64,000 bases of DNA, from contig JAFSMO010000074.1 in assembly GCA_017447865.1 (NCBI GenBank), forward strand, positions 186,001 through 250,000, read 5' to 3'. The stretch is from Thermoguttaceae bacterium (GTDB lineage Bacteria; Planctomycetota; Planctomycetia; Pirellulales; Thermoguttaceae). Positions 16,844-24,859 of the stretch are shown here, piece after piece. How positions within the stretch are numbered: position 1 is the stretch's first letter; each line of letters begins with the position of its first letter. Position numbers and translations under genes: made by a program. The notes beneath the pieces were generated by a model. The model was not told where the DNA came from, searched no databases, and saw nothing but the letters and a program-made list of their open reading frames with translations.

Positions 16844-18334
16844 ATGGTCGAAGATTTACACATTTTCCACTCTGTTGCGCTGATTTCCCTTCTGCTTTTC
16901 CTCGGGATCTTCGCGAGCAAGATCTCGTCGTGGATCAAGATCCCGACGCTCCTGATGATCATGCTCGTCGGGATGCTCGCCGGAACGGACGGATTAGGGA
17001 AAATTCCTTTTCGGGATTTCACCGAAGCCGCGCACCTGGGGACCCTCGCCCTTTTGTTCATTCTTTTCTCGGGCGGGTACGACACGAACTGGAAGTCCAT
17101 CCGGAAAGTCATCGTTCCCGGCACGCTGCTTTGTACGGTCGGCGTCGCATGTACGGCGGTTCTGGTCGCACTTTTTGCCGTCTGGTACATGAAAATGGAC
17201 TGGCGTTTCGGTCTGCTGCTCGGATCCGTCATTTCCTCGACGGACGCGGCGGCCGTCTTTTCGATTTTCCAGTCGGAAAGCACCGCCCTGAAGGGAAACC
17301 TGCGCCCGATTCTCGAAATGGAGTCCGGCAGCAACGACCCGATGGCGGCGTTTCTGACGTTCTTCGTGATTTTCCAGATCCTCGGCGAGTCTTCGTGGTG
17401 GTCGATTTTCTACGAGATGCCGCTGCAGATTGGGGTCGGCGCGCTCGTCGGTTTCCTGGTCGGCCGGTACACCGCGCACCTGATCAATCACGTCAAACTC
17501 GACTTTGACGGTCTGTACTACGTCATTGGGGTCGCGACGGTCCTGCTCTCCTACAGCCTGACGGAAATCTGCCACGGGAACGGATTCATGGGCGTTTACG
17601 TCTGCGGTGTGACGCTCGGGAACTCCCATTTCATCTACAAGCACGGCCTTGGCCGATTCCATGACGGGCTGGCGTGGCTCATGCAGCTGGCGCTCTTCCT
17701 GACGCTCGGTCTGCTGGTGAATCCCTCCGACTTGAAAGAGTACTGGCTTTCCGGTACGCTGCTGGTCTTTTTCCTGATTTTGATCGCGCGGCCGGCCAGC
17801 GTTTTCGTTTCGCTGTGCTTCAGTCGATTCAATTTCCGGGAGAAACTCCTCATTTCATGCGGCGGGATCCGCGGCGCAGCGCCGATTCTGCTTTCGCTCT
17901 ACCCGGTCGTTTCGTTCGGGCATAATCCGGAACTTCAGAAACAGGCGATCCAAAACTTCAATCTGGTTTTCTTCGCGGTGATTTGGTCGGTGCTGATCCA
18001 GGGCAAAACGCTGATGAAACTGGCGAAGTGGCTCAAGCTGGGCGTTGCGACCAAGACGGTCCCGCGTCCGCCGCTTGAGTTTGAAGAAACGGGGCTTTCG
18101 ACCAGTCAGATGTACGAGTTTGTTATCACTGAGGACTCCCCTGCTCTGCACAAGCCGATCAAAGAATTGGAACTTCCGGAGAATGTGCTGGTTTACCTGA
18201 TTCGCCGTGATGGTGTATTTATCGTCCCGCGTGGAAAAACGGTCATTCAGGCAGAAGACGCGCTTCTGATGCTCATTGAGCCAAGCGTCGCCCCAATCGT
18301 TGAGCCTCTTTTTTTGCCCAAGGCCGCGGAATAA
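16844..18334 (+). CDS. K+(Na+)/H+ antiporter, CPA1 family, NhaP2/CvrA-like
   Basis: The protein has 496 residues with about 12 membrane segments (residues 1-390). Diagnostic CPA1 features are the LFILFSGGYDT segment, SVISSTDAAAVFSIF and LEMESGSNDPMAAFLT, which hold the ion-binding acidic residues, and a final GGIRGAAPILLSLYP. Residues of about 425-490 form a TrkA-C/RCK_C regulatory domain (SPALHKPIKELELPENVLVYLIRRDG). It exchanges cytoplasmic K+ or Na+ for protons. The start lies directly behind the inverted arm of a repeat, so translation may depend on RNA folding there. A hairpin follows the stop. Confidence 0.92.
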   Translation: MVEDLHIFHSVALISLLLFLGIFASKISSWIKIPTLLMIMLVGMLAGTDGLGKIPFRDFTEAAHLGTLALLFILFSGGYDTNWKSIRKVIVPGTLLCTVGVACTAVLVALFAVWYMKMDWRFGLLLGSVISSTDAAAVFSIFQSESTALKGNLRPILEMESGSNDPMAAFLTFFVIFQILGESSWWSIFYEMPLQIGVGALVGFLVGRYTAHLINHVKLDFDGLYYVIGVATVLLSYSLTEICHGNGFMGVYVCGVTLGNSHFIYKHGLGRFHDGLAWLMQLALFLTLGLLVNPSDLKEYWLSGTLLVFFLILIARPASVFVSLCFSRFNFREKLLISCGGIRGAAPILLSLYPVVSFGHNPELQKQAIQNFNLVFFAVIWSVLIQGKTLMKLAKWLKLGVATKTVPRPPLEFEETGLSTSQMYEFVITEDSPALHKPIKELELPENVLVYLIRRDGVFIVPRGKTVIQAEDALLMLIEPSVAPIVEPLFLPKAAE

Positions 18335-18344
18335 ATGGGCCCAT

Positions 18345-18381
18345 AAAAAAAGAAACGTCCTTCTTTAACGAAGGACGTTTC
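18345..18381 (-). terminator. Strong intrinsic terminator of the 48-residue gene
   Basis: A perfect 12-base-pair stem (18352-18363 with 18370-18381, six-base loop) is followed on the minus strand by seven T. It ends the small gene at 18404-18550 and also lies just past the antiporter stop on the other strand, where the T run is missing. Confidence 0.85.
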
Positions 18382-18403
18382 CGGTAATTCCCCCAATAAT
18401 TAA

Positions 18404-18550
18404 TTATTGAATGCCGGGAGCCGCTTTGCTGGTTCGCACCACGGCACGGCGTTGGGTTTCGCTCTGAAGAATCATTAGAAGCAATCGTTTGCGTAGTTCG
18501 CCCTGCTGTTCTTCTGAAGCGGATTTGGGTTTTTCAACGGATACTTCCAT
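18404..18550 (-). CDS. 48-residue protein of unknown function
   Basis: I found this by translating the gap on the minus strand. The start ATG has a perfect AGGAG nine bases upstream, the frame runs 48 codons to TAA, and a strong terminator follows 22 bases later. The protein starts MEVSVEKPKSASEEQQGELR, continues with a short amphipathic helix RKRLLLMILQSETQRRAVVR and ends TSKAAPGIQ. It is basic in the middle, has no signal peptide and no membrane segment. I recognise no family. A possible -10 box (GATAAT on the minus strand) lies at 18669-18674. Gene architecture is the main support for it being real. Confidence 0.72.
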   Translation of the reverse strand: MEVSVEKPKSASEEQQGELRKRLLLMILQSETQRRAVVRTSKAAPGIQ

Positions 18551-18898
18551 GTTATTTCTCCTGAATTGACGATCCAGAATCAATCTTGAGTTAATTATCG
18601 TCTAAAATTTAAAAAAAATTTCTCTTTTTCTGACGGTTTGCCAAAAATACTCTGAACAAAAAATCCAAATTATCCCCCAAACGAAAATCGCCTATTTTCT
18701 CTGACCGGTACAGGTGTTAAATAAATCAAAATAATCACAAATAAATCCTTCAAAACAACCGTCTCAAGTCAGCTTTTTTTGATTTTTTCACGATATATAA
18801 AACCAAGGCCTGCAAAAGGTCGTACTATTTTTATATTTGCCCCGGATAAAAATTTCCGATTGTAAAATAAAAAGTTTAGAGAAAATCGGAAAAGTTGC

Positions 18899-18927
18899 TT
18901 GACGAAAGCGGAAAAATAGGGTAAAAT
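18899..18927 (+). promoter_or_regulatory. Probable promoter of the sigma factor gene
   Basis: TTGACG, a 17-base spacer and TAAAAT preceded by GGG. The rest of the gap 18551-18898 is very AT-rich and shows no gene. Confidence 0.65.
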
Positions 18928-19040
18928 AAAGAATATAAGACAGTTGGGCTGATTTTAACTATTTTGCGCAAACTTCGTGTTTTGTTAATTGAGTGACTGC
19001 GAAGTTGGGTAAAGAACCAAATCAAGTACTCGGTGTAACG

Positions 19041-20615
19041 ATGGATTTTCCGTATTTCAAGAATGATTTTTACGTTTCGCCAGATTCATGCTATGATGGA
19101 GTTGCGATAAGGGATTACGAAGATGAGTCCCAGCAACTGGATTTCCAGCAGCAGTTTCCGTCTCTTCTTGAGCTTGAGGATTTATGCCGTGAAGCGGAAT
19201 CGACGGAACCAATTCCTGACGAGGAACTTCGGAATGAGGACCCGGTTTGTGTTTACCTGATGCAGATGGGCGAGTACCCGCGTCTTTCTTTAAAGGAAGA
19301 ACAGGTGATTACTCAAAAAATTGAGCGTTACCGCCGCGAGTACTGCACGCAGATTTTCACGTCACATTTCGTTCAGACGGGTTTGATTCGGATCATGAAC
19401 GAGCTTCTGATGCGAAAATGCCGCCTGGAACGCACTATTAATGTGAGTATTACCAACTCCCATCAGAAAAATCGTGCGCTGGAAATCATTCGGATGAATC
19501 TTGCCACGCTCCGTACTCTTTATCAGCAGAACCAGACGGCCTATCCCGTGGCTTTCAACAAGAGCCAGCCGATGCAGCTTCGGAAAAAATTGCTGAAACA
19601 AATGCACCGCCGGGATGTGAAATGCCGTCATTTGGCGTACGAAATGCAGATACAGCTCCCCATTGTGCGGAACCTTTACGACTCGCTTAAGCATCTTTTC
19701 GAACGGATGCAGACCCTTTACCTTGAAGTGAAACGTTTTGAGAGCGATCCGACTGCGGAGGAGACCCGGAGCCGAATGCGCCACGAGCTGCACCGTCTGA
19801 TGCGTCAGGCGCAAATGACGCCGAAAATGCTCAAGCGTTTCATCGAGAAAACCAATAAAATTCAGGCGCGGTACGAGAATTTCAAGCGGAAACTCTGCGC
19901 CGGGAACCTGCGTCTGGTCGTTTCGATCGCGAAAAATTACCAGAGCCACGGGATCTCTTTCCTGGATCTGATCCAGGAGGGAAATACCGGTCTGATGAAG
20001 GCGGTGGATAAATTCCAGGCGTACCGCGGCTACAGGTTCTCGACCTACGCGACCTGGTGGATCCGTCAGGCGGTCACCCGCTCCGCTGCGAACCAGTCCC
20101 GGACGATCCGCGTCCCGCTCCACGTCGTGGGAACGATGCGTAAAGTGCGTGAAGCCCACCAGAAACTCATTCAGCAGATCGAACGCGAGCCGACCATGGA
20201 AGAAATCTCCCGGTCCACCGGCATTCGGCTCAAAGAAGCGCTTACCGTGCTGCAGATGAACCGGAACCTGATCTCGCTCGACCAGCCCGCCAGCCGGTAC
20301 GACGACAGCGTGATCGGCGATTTCATCGAAGATACGCGCGAAGAATCCCCGGTGGAACGCGTCAACTGTGAGGCAATTCGGGAAAACCTGAACGAGCTTC
20401 TGTACGATTTGAGCTACCGCGAACGCGAGGTCATTCGTCTGCGTTACGGCCTGGCAAACGGCCATTTGTACACGCTGGACGAAGTGGGGCGTTTCTTCGC
20501 TCTGACTCGTGAACGTGTGCGCCAGATCGAAATCCGCGCGATCAAAAAGCTTCAGCACCCGACCCGTTTCGAGACGTTGGCCGAGATGATGCCGGAAATT
20601 GAAATTGAGGATTAA
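19041..20615 (+). CDS. rpoD: Primary sigma-70 factor (RpoD/SigA, planctomycete type)
   Basis: The protein has 524 residues from the ATG at 19041; an in-frame GTG at 18993 would add 16. Neither start has a good Shine-Dalgarno sequence. Region 1.2 is DPVCVYLMQMGEYPRLSLKEEQVI. A long, basic non-conserved helical insert follows (about residues 100-280 of the product), rich in His and Arg. Region 2 is NLRLVVSIAKNYQSHGISFLDLIQEGN and FSTYATWWIRQAVTRSAANQSRTIRVP. Region 3 starts near HVVGTMRKV. Region 4 is LSYREREVIRLRYGL and LTRERVRQIEIRAIKKL, the -35 binding helix-turn-helix. It directs RNA polymerase to most promoters. The insert resembles that of other planctomycete RpoD proteins. Confidence 0.93.
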   Translation: MDFPYFKNDFYVSPDSCYDGVAIRDYEDESQQLDFQQQFPSLLELEDLCREAESTEPIPDEELRNEDPVCVYLMQMGEYPRLSLKEEQVITQKIERYRREYCTQIFTSHFVQTGLIRIMNELLMRKCRLERTINVSITNSHQKNRALEIIRMNLATLRTLYQQNQTAYPVAFNKSQPMQLRKKLLKQMHRRDVKCRHLAYEMQIQLPIVRNLYDSLKHLFERMQTLYLEVKRFESDPTAEETRSRMRHELHRLMRQAQMTPKMLKRFIEKTNKIQARYENFKRKLCAGNLRLVVSIAKNYQSHGISFLDLIQEGNTGLMKAVDKFQAYRGYRFSTYATWWIRQAVTRSAANQSRTIRVPLHVVGTMRKVREAHQKLIQQIEREPTMEEISRSTGIRLKEALTVLQMNRNLISLDQPASRYDDSVIGDFIEDTREESPVERVNCEAIRENLNELLYDLSYREREVIRLRYGLANGHLYTLDEVGRFFALTRERVRQIEIRAIKKLQHPTRFETLAEMMPEIEIED

Positions 20616-20651
20616 AAACCCCGTGTTTTATTTATATTCTCCTCAAAAACG

Positions 20652-20677
20652 AGCCGCTGCACAAGCGGCTTTTTTTA
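20652..20677 (+). terminator. Intrinsic terminator after rpoD
   Basis: AGCCGCT pairs with AGCGGCT across a five-base loop and is followed by a T run. It lies 36 bases after the stop. Confidence 0.85.
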
Positions 20678-20751
20678 TGGAAGGTCTCAGGCGATTCTGC
20701 CCCAAGGGAAGTTTTTTTGCCCTTCGATCCTGAAAAACCGGTCCCACCCCC

Positions 20752-20779
20752 TTGACTTTTTTCGGGAACCGGGTATAAT
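20752..20779 (+). promoter_or_regulatory. Promoter of rplM-rpsI
   Basis: TTGACT, a 16-base spacer ending GGG and a perfect TATAAT. A leader of about 185 bases follows before the rplM ATG. It contains short inverted repeats and could bind a ribosomal protein, but I recognise no known leader family. Confidence 0.78.
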
Positions 20780-20970
20780 TCGGTTTCTTTCTGTCTGAGG
20801 AAAGATCGAGTTGCGCCTTTCTTACCGTTCGCGAGGGACGAAAGGCAAAGCGGCAAGGCCAATCGCGCCGAAAAACTCCGTTGAAAGACGGCGAAACAAA
20901 ATCCCGATGGGGAAGCGTTTGTGACCTTGAAACTATAGTTGAAACCAGATTTAGTGAGTGGTTCATTATT

Positions 20971-21480
20971 ATGAAAACGATGGAAAAACCGGAACAGGAA
21001 GGCCAGGCAAAGCAGAAAGGGTCGAGAAGATCCGCTGCGAAACTGGTCCAGAAGACCTTCATGGCCAAACCTGCTGAAGTCAAAGAGGAATGGATCGTCG
21101 TTGATGCGACCGACAAAGTTGTTGGCCGTCTCGCCGTCGATATTGCAATGGCTCTGATGGGCAAAGATCGCCCGACCTATACGCCCGGCGTGGATACGGG
21201 TCGTTACGTCGTCGTGATCAACGCCGACAAAGTCGTCTTCACCGGCAAAAAATGGGAACAGAAACGTTACACCTGGACGACCGGTTACACTCGTCTGCGC
21301 AGCGAAAACGCCGCGACGCGCTTTGAAAAGGATCCCACCGCGATCCTGACCGAAGCGGTCCGTCGTATGCTTCCGAAAAACAAACTTGCGACCAAGATGC
21401 TTTCCAAGCTCAAGGTTTACACCGGAAATCAGCATCCGCATCAGGCCCAGAACCCGGTGCTTGTTGAAATGGGCAAATAA
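20971..21480 (+). CDS. rplM: 50S ribosomal protein L13
   Basis: The core of about 140 residues (MAKPAEVKEEWIVVDATDKV, then VGRLAVDIAMALMGKDRPTY, VDTGRYVVVINADKVVFTGKK and AVRRMLPKNKLATKMLSKLK) is standard L13. It is preceded by a Lys/Gln/Glu-rich extension of about 30 residues (MKTMEKPEQEGQAKQKGSRR) whose use as the real N-terminus is not certain. The Met inside TFMAKP could be an internal alternative, but the extension reads in frame from an ATG and is basic. rpsI follows 44 bases later with its own AGGAG, in the normal rplM-rpsI order. Confidence 0.95.
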   Translation: MKTMEKPEQEGQAKQKGSRRSAAKLVQKTFMAKPAEVKEEWIVVDATDKVVGRLAVDIAMALMGKDRPTYTPGVDTGRYVVVINADKVVFTGKKWEQKRYTWTTGYTRLRSENAATRFEKDPTAILTEAVRRMLPKNKLATKMLSKLKVYTGNQHPHQAQNPVLVEMGK

Positions 21481-21524
21481 TTTCAGGATTTTGAGCTAAA
21501 CAGACAAATTAAGGAGTGTAATCC

Positions 21525-21944
21525 ATGGCAGATAAAGTCATCATCGAAGGCAAAGGCAATAACGACTCGCTCGGTACCGGTCGTCGTAAAACCGCAGTTG
21601 CCCGTGTTCGTATTCGTCCCGGCAAGGGCCTCATCGCGATCAATGGCCGCAGCCTTGAAAATTATTTCTGCAACGTGCAGCAGCGTAACGCCGTTCTGGC
21701 TCCGCTGACTGAGACGGGCAAAAAAGACGAAGTGGACGTCATCATCCGCGTCAGCGGCGGTGGCATCACCGGTCAGTCTGGCGCTTGCAAACTCGGCATT
21801 GCCCGTGCCCTGCGCATGTACGATGCGGGTCTTTATGAGATCCTCAAGGACGCCAACCTTCTTACCCGTGACAGCCGTATGGTCGAACGCAAGAAGGCCG
21901 GTCTTCGCAAAGCCCGTCGTGCGACCCAGTTCTCCAAGCGTTAA
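21525..21944 (+). CDS. rpsI: 30S ribosomal protein S9
   Basis: The protein has 139 residues. SLGTGRRKTAVARVRIRPGKG at the start, GGGITGQSGACKLGIARAL in the middle and the C-terminal KKAGLRKARRATQFSKR are the S9 signature; the Lys-Arg tail reaches into the decoding centre. AAGGAG precedes the start at normal distance. It is cotranscribed with rplM and ends at a strong terminator. Confidence 0.97.
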   Translation: MADKVIIEGKGNNDSLGTGRRKTAVARVRIRPGKGLIAINGRSLENYFCNVQQRNAVLAPLTETGKKDEVDVIIRVSGGGITGQSGACKLGIARALRMYDAGLYEILKDANLLTRDSRMVERKKAGLRKARRATQFSKR

Positions 21945-21972
21945 TTTCGTGTTAAACGCGTGAACCTACAAG

Positions 21973-22007
21973 AAAGCGTTTCGCTTATAAGGCGAAGCGC
22001 TTTTTTT
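21973..22007 (+). terminator. Intrinsic terminator of rplM-rpsI
   Basis: An 11-base stem with one mismatch (AAGCGTTTCGC with GCGAAGCGCTT) is followed by seven T. Confidence 0.88.
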
Positions 22008-22035
22008 ACGGAGGGACGGCGGCCCGGCCGCCTGC

Positions 22036-22231
22036 TTTGGAGTGCGGCAATACAGAAGCCGAAGGCTTCATTTGCCGCTTTCACTTAGCGACCTAAAATT
22101 TTTGCGTCAAAAAACGATTTTCTCGTGGGAAACCCCCAGCGTACTTCCGCGGCAAACGCCTCTTCGAGGCGGTATTGCCGCAAGGGAAAGCGATGAAGGT
22201 CGCTTGCGCGACTGTATCATCGCACTCCAAA
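22036..22231. repeat. 196-base element with 20-base terminal inverted repeats, MITE/REP-like
   Basis: Both ends read inward TTTGGAGTGCG followed by three variable bases and ATACAG, matching at 17 of 20 positions. Inside are several short GC-rich hairpins (22056-22070, 22165-22180 and around 22195-22215). No protein is encoded. It fills most of the gap between the rpsI terminator and the promoter of the M42 peptidase gene. Confidence 0.7.
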
Positions 22232-22249
22232 ATTTTCTCCCCTGCCCCC

Positions 22250-22278
22250 TTGCGCAAAACCGTCTTTCGTGCTATACT
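22250..22278 (+). promoter_or_regulatory. Probable promoter of the M42 peptidase gene
   Basis: TTGCGC, a 17-base spacer and TATACT, 40 bases upstream of the ATG and directly behind the 196-base repeat. Confidence 0.55.
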
Positions 22279-22318
22279 GGACGTTTGAAAACCCACTTTT
22301 CAACAGAAAGGACCTAAA

Positions 22319-23392
22319 ATGGATCAGAAAGCAAAAGATTTCCTCAAAAAAGTCCTGACGACTCCCAGCCCGACCGGCTTCGAGCAGCCCGTTCAGGACA
22401 TTGTGCGTGAGTACGCCAAAGATTTTGCCGACACCGTGGAAACGGACATCATGGGAAACGTTTACGCCGGACGTAACGTGAACGCCCCGTTCCGCGTCAT
22501 GATGACCGGGCACTGCGACCAGATCGGTCTGAGCGTCCAGTACATCGACGACAACGGGTACTTGTACGTCCTCCAGCTCGGCGGCTGGGACGTACAGAAC
22601 CTCATCGGCCAGCACGTCACGGTCTGGACGAAATACGGCCCCGTCCCGGGCGTCATTGGCAAGAAGCCCATTCACCTGCTCGACGCTGAGGAACGCAAAG
22701 TCGTTCCGAAGATTTCCGACATTTGGGTCGATATCGGCGCGTCCAGCAAAGAATCGGCGGCTAAGCTGGTCCGCGTGGGTGACGCGATCACCATCCAGAT
22801 GACCTACTCGGAGCTCCAGAACAATCGCCTCGCCTCGAGCGCCACCGACGACAAGAGCGGCATGTGGGTCGTCATGGAAGCCCTGCGCCGCGTGGACGCC
22901 AGCAAGCTGAAAGTCGCCGCCTACGCCGTTTCCACGACGCAGGAAGAGGTGGGTCTGCGCGGTGCCACAACCGCTGCGTTCAAGATCAACCCGCACGTCG
23001 GGATCGCCGTGGACGTCACGTTCACAAGCGACTGCCCATCGATCGACCCGAAAAAGGTCGGTGAGATCAAACTTGGCAGCGGCGCGGTCATTACCCGCGG
23101 CCCGAACTTCAACCCGGGAGTGGCGGAACGCCTGATGCAGGTCGGAGACGAGAATCAGATTCCTTACCAGCTTGACGCCAGCGGCTCCCCGCCCGGAACT
23201 GACGCGCGTACGATTCAGATCACCCGGGAAGGCGTGGCGACAGGCCTGGTGAGCGTCCCGAACCGCTACATGCACAGCCCGGTGGAAATCGTTTCGATGG
23301 ACGACATGGATGCGTGTGCCGACCTTCTGGCCCGCTTCATTGAGAGCCTGGACGAAAACACGAGCTTCATCCCGAAGTCCTCGGAGCACTAG
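22319..23392 (+). CDS. M42-family metallo-aminopeptidase
   Basis: The protein has 357 residues, the normal size for the cytoplasmic M42 glutamyl/leucyl aminopeptidases that form dodecameric shells. Metal and catalytic residues are visible: His in MMTGHCDQIG, Asp in ATDDKSGMW, Glu-Glu in STTQEEVGLRGA, Asp in VDVTFTSD and His in NRYMHSPVE. It starts TTPSPTGFE, as M42 enzymes usually do. It probably trims peptides released by other proteases. AAAGGACC lies upstream of the start. It is monocistronic. Confidence 0.94.
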   Translation: MDQKAKDFLKKVLTTPSPTGFEQPVQDIVREYAKDFADTVETDIMGNVYAGRNVNAPFRVMMTGHCDQIGLSVQYIDDNGYLYVLQLGGWDVQNLIGQHVTVWTKYGPVPGVIGKKPIHLLDAEERKVVPKISDIWVDIGASSKESAAKLVRVGDAITIQMTYSELQNNRLASSATDDKSGMWVVMEALRRVDASKLKVAAYAVSTTQEEVGLRGATTAAFKINPHVGIAVDVTFTSDCPSIDPKKVGEIKLGSGAVITRGPNFNPGVAERLMQVGDENQIPYQLDASGSPPGTDARTIQITREGVATGLVSVPNRYMHSPVEIVSMDDMDACADLLARFIESLDENTSFIPKSSEH

Positions 23393-23400
23393 GATCCACC

Positions 23401-23464
23401 TCCCCAACCCTTCCTGATTTCTGGAGTGAAATCCATTCACGCCGGGAATTTCAGGGGTTGGGGA
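23401..23464 (+). terminator. Hairpin after the M42 gene, probable terminator
   Basis: TCCCCAACCC pairs perfectly with GGGTTGGGGA across a 44-base loop that holds a second hairpin (GTGAA with TTCAC). A short T-rich stretch follows. Confidence 0.55.
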
Positions 23465-23500
23465 GATTTACTTTAGTTTTTAACCAGCATTTCCTTTGCC

Positions 23501-24409
23501 ATGACCAAATCCATTCTCGGCGCGCACATGTCGATCTCCGGGGGGCTGCATCGGGCGGTGGAAGCCGCGCAGGCCATCGGCTTCGACTGTGTGCAGATCT
23601 TCTCCAAAAACAGCAATCAGTGGAAGGGAAAAGCCCTCACCGAAAAAGACGTGGAGCTTTTTAAGGAATCGCTCGATCGGTGCGGCATTTCCCACCCCAT
23701 CGTGCACGATTCGTACCTCATTAATCTTGGTGCACCGGCCGACGAGCTGTGGCTCAAGTCGATCGCGGCGTTTGAGGACGAGCTGCTTCGGGCCGAGGCG
23801 CTTGGGATCCCGTTCGTCGTGACGCATCCCGGCTCCTACACGACGTCCACGCCGCACGAGGGGATCGACCGGATCGCCGAGGGGCTGAAAACCGTCCTGG
23901 AGCACACGGCCGGGATCCAGACCCGCTGCCTGCTCGAAAACACGGCGGGCCAGGGGTCCAATCTCGGGTTCGAGCTGGAGCAGATCGCGGAGATCATCGA
24001 AAAAGTCGAGGGACGCAAGCCGACGGAGGCGGTGGGCGATGAGTTCCGCGTCGGCGTCTGCTTCGATACGTGCCACGCTTTCGCGGCGGGCTACGACTTT
24101 TCCACGCCCAAAAAGTACGCGGAGATGACGGCGCATTTTGACGAGATCATCGGCCTGAACCGGTTCCGTGCGTTCCACATCAACGACGCGACCAAGGAGT
24201 GCGGAAGCCATGTGGACCGTCACGCGCACATCGGTTTCGGAAAGATCCCGCTTGAATCGTTCCGTCTTCTTCTGAACGACCCGCGTTTTGCCGGGGTCCC
24301 GAAGTACCTGGAAACCCCGAAAGGGATGAAAAAAGATGAAGAAACCGGCGCCGAAGAAGATTGGGACGCCGTGAACCTCAGAATACTTAGAGAAATGAAT
24401 AATGAATAA
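23501..24409 (+). CDS. nfo: Deoxyribonuclease IV (AP endonuclease)
   Basis: The protein has 302 residues. It cuts DNA 5' of abasic sites in base-excision repair. Family motifs in order are LGAHMSISGGL, CVQIFSKNSNQW, VHDSYLINL, VVTHPGSY, LLENTAGQG, GVCFDTCHAFAAGYD, FHINDATKECGSHVDRHAHIG and YLETPKG, which contain the His, Asp and Glu zinc ligands. The last residues, EMNNE, and the TAA stop are read from the left arm of the heptamer repeat that begins at 24395, so the insertion redefined the C-terminus. The start has only a weak Shine-Dalgarno sequence. Confidence 0.96.
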   Translation: MTKSILGAHMSISGGLHRAVEAAQAIGFDCVQIFSKNSNQWKGKALTEKDVELFKESLDRCGISHPIVHDSYLINLGAPADELWLKSIAAFEDELLRAEALGIPFVVTHPGSYTTSTPHEGIDRIAEGLKTVLEHTAGIQTRCLLENTAGQGSNLGFELEQIAEIIEKVEGRKPTEAVGDEFRVGVCFDTCHAFAAGYDFSTPKKYAEMTAHFDEIIGLNRFRAFHINDATKECGSHVDRHAHIGFGKIPLESFRLLLNDPRFAGVPKYLETPKGMKKDEETGAEEDWDAVNLRILREMNNE

Positions 24410-24510
24410 CGAATAATGAATAATGAAAGGCGGTAATGGAGGCCGAAGGCCGGAATTACGCGTCAGGTTGAGTGGGCGTTTTTCCCATTATTCGTTATTC
24501 ATTATTCATT
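24395..24510 (-). repeat. Heptamer-armed inverted repeat element, core inverted
   Basis: The left arm 24395-24426 and right arm 24486-24510 consist of GAATAAC/GAATAAT heptamers facing each other. The 34-base core shared with 5424 and 16767 lies at 24428-24461 in the opposite orientation. The left arm encodes the last five residues and the stop of nfo. The right arm ends 13 bases before the PqqD-like gene. Confidence 0.88.
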
Positions 24511-24523
24511 TAAAAGGATTTTT

Positions 24524-24859
24524 ATGCCATCTTCCCCGCTCCGTTTCCGCGCCCTGCCCGACTCGCACCTGCTTTGGCGCAGTTGGGAGAGTGACCAAAA
24601 AAGCGACTCGCCCGCCGCGGACTCGCTGATGGTCGTGTACTGCCTCGATTCGGACGACACGCACCTGATGAACGACCTGGGTGCGGCCATCATCCACATT
24701 TTGCAGGAAAAAGCCTGCACGGTGGACGAGCTGCTCGACACGCTGGCGGCCGATTATTTGCCAGCGCCGGAACTGCGCGACGTGGTCCCCCGCCCAATCG
24801 TGGAGTCCTTTCTCCACCGGATGCGCCTTTCAGGAATGATTTTCGAGGAGGAAAAATGA
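24524..24859 (+). CDS. PqqD-like small protein (HPr-rel-A-system type)
   Basis: The protein has 111 residues. It begins RFRALPDSHLLWRSWESD, then VVYCLDSDDTHLMNDLGAAI and ILQEKACTVDELLDTLA. This matches the pattern of the PqqD-related peptide chaperones found beside HprK-related kinase A, in which a TH.LN segment precedes a helical domain. No such kinase or radical SAM partner is in the window. AAAAGGA precedes the start. It overlaps the alpha/beta hydrolase gene by four bases (ATGA), so the two are translationally coupled. The assignment is by motif resemblance only. Confidence 0.65.
   Translation: MPSSPLRFRALPDSHLLWRSWESDQKSDSPAADSLMVVYCLDSDDTHLMNDLGAAIIHILQEKACTVDELLDTLAADYLPAPELRDVVPRPIVESFLHRMRLSGMIFEEEK

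Noticed and set aside
20780..20970. RNase P RNA, suggested by a GAGGAAAG word in the rplM leader
   Set aside because: The leader is much too short and the other conserved RNase P regions are absent.
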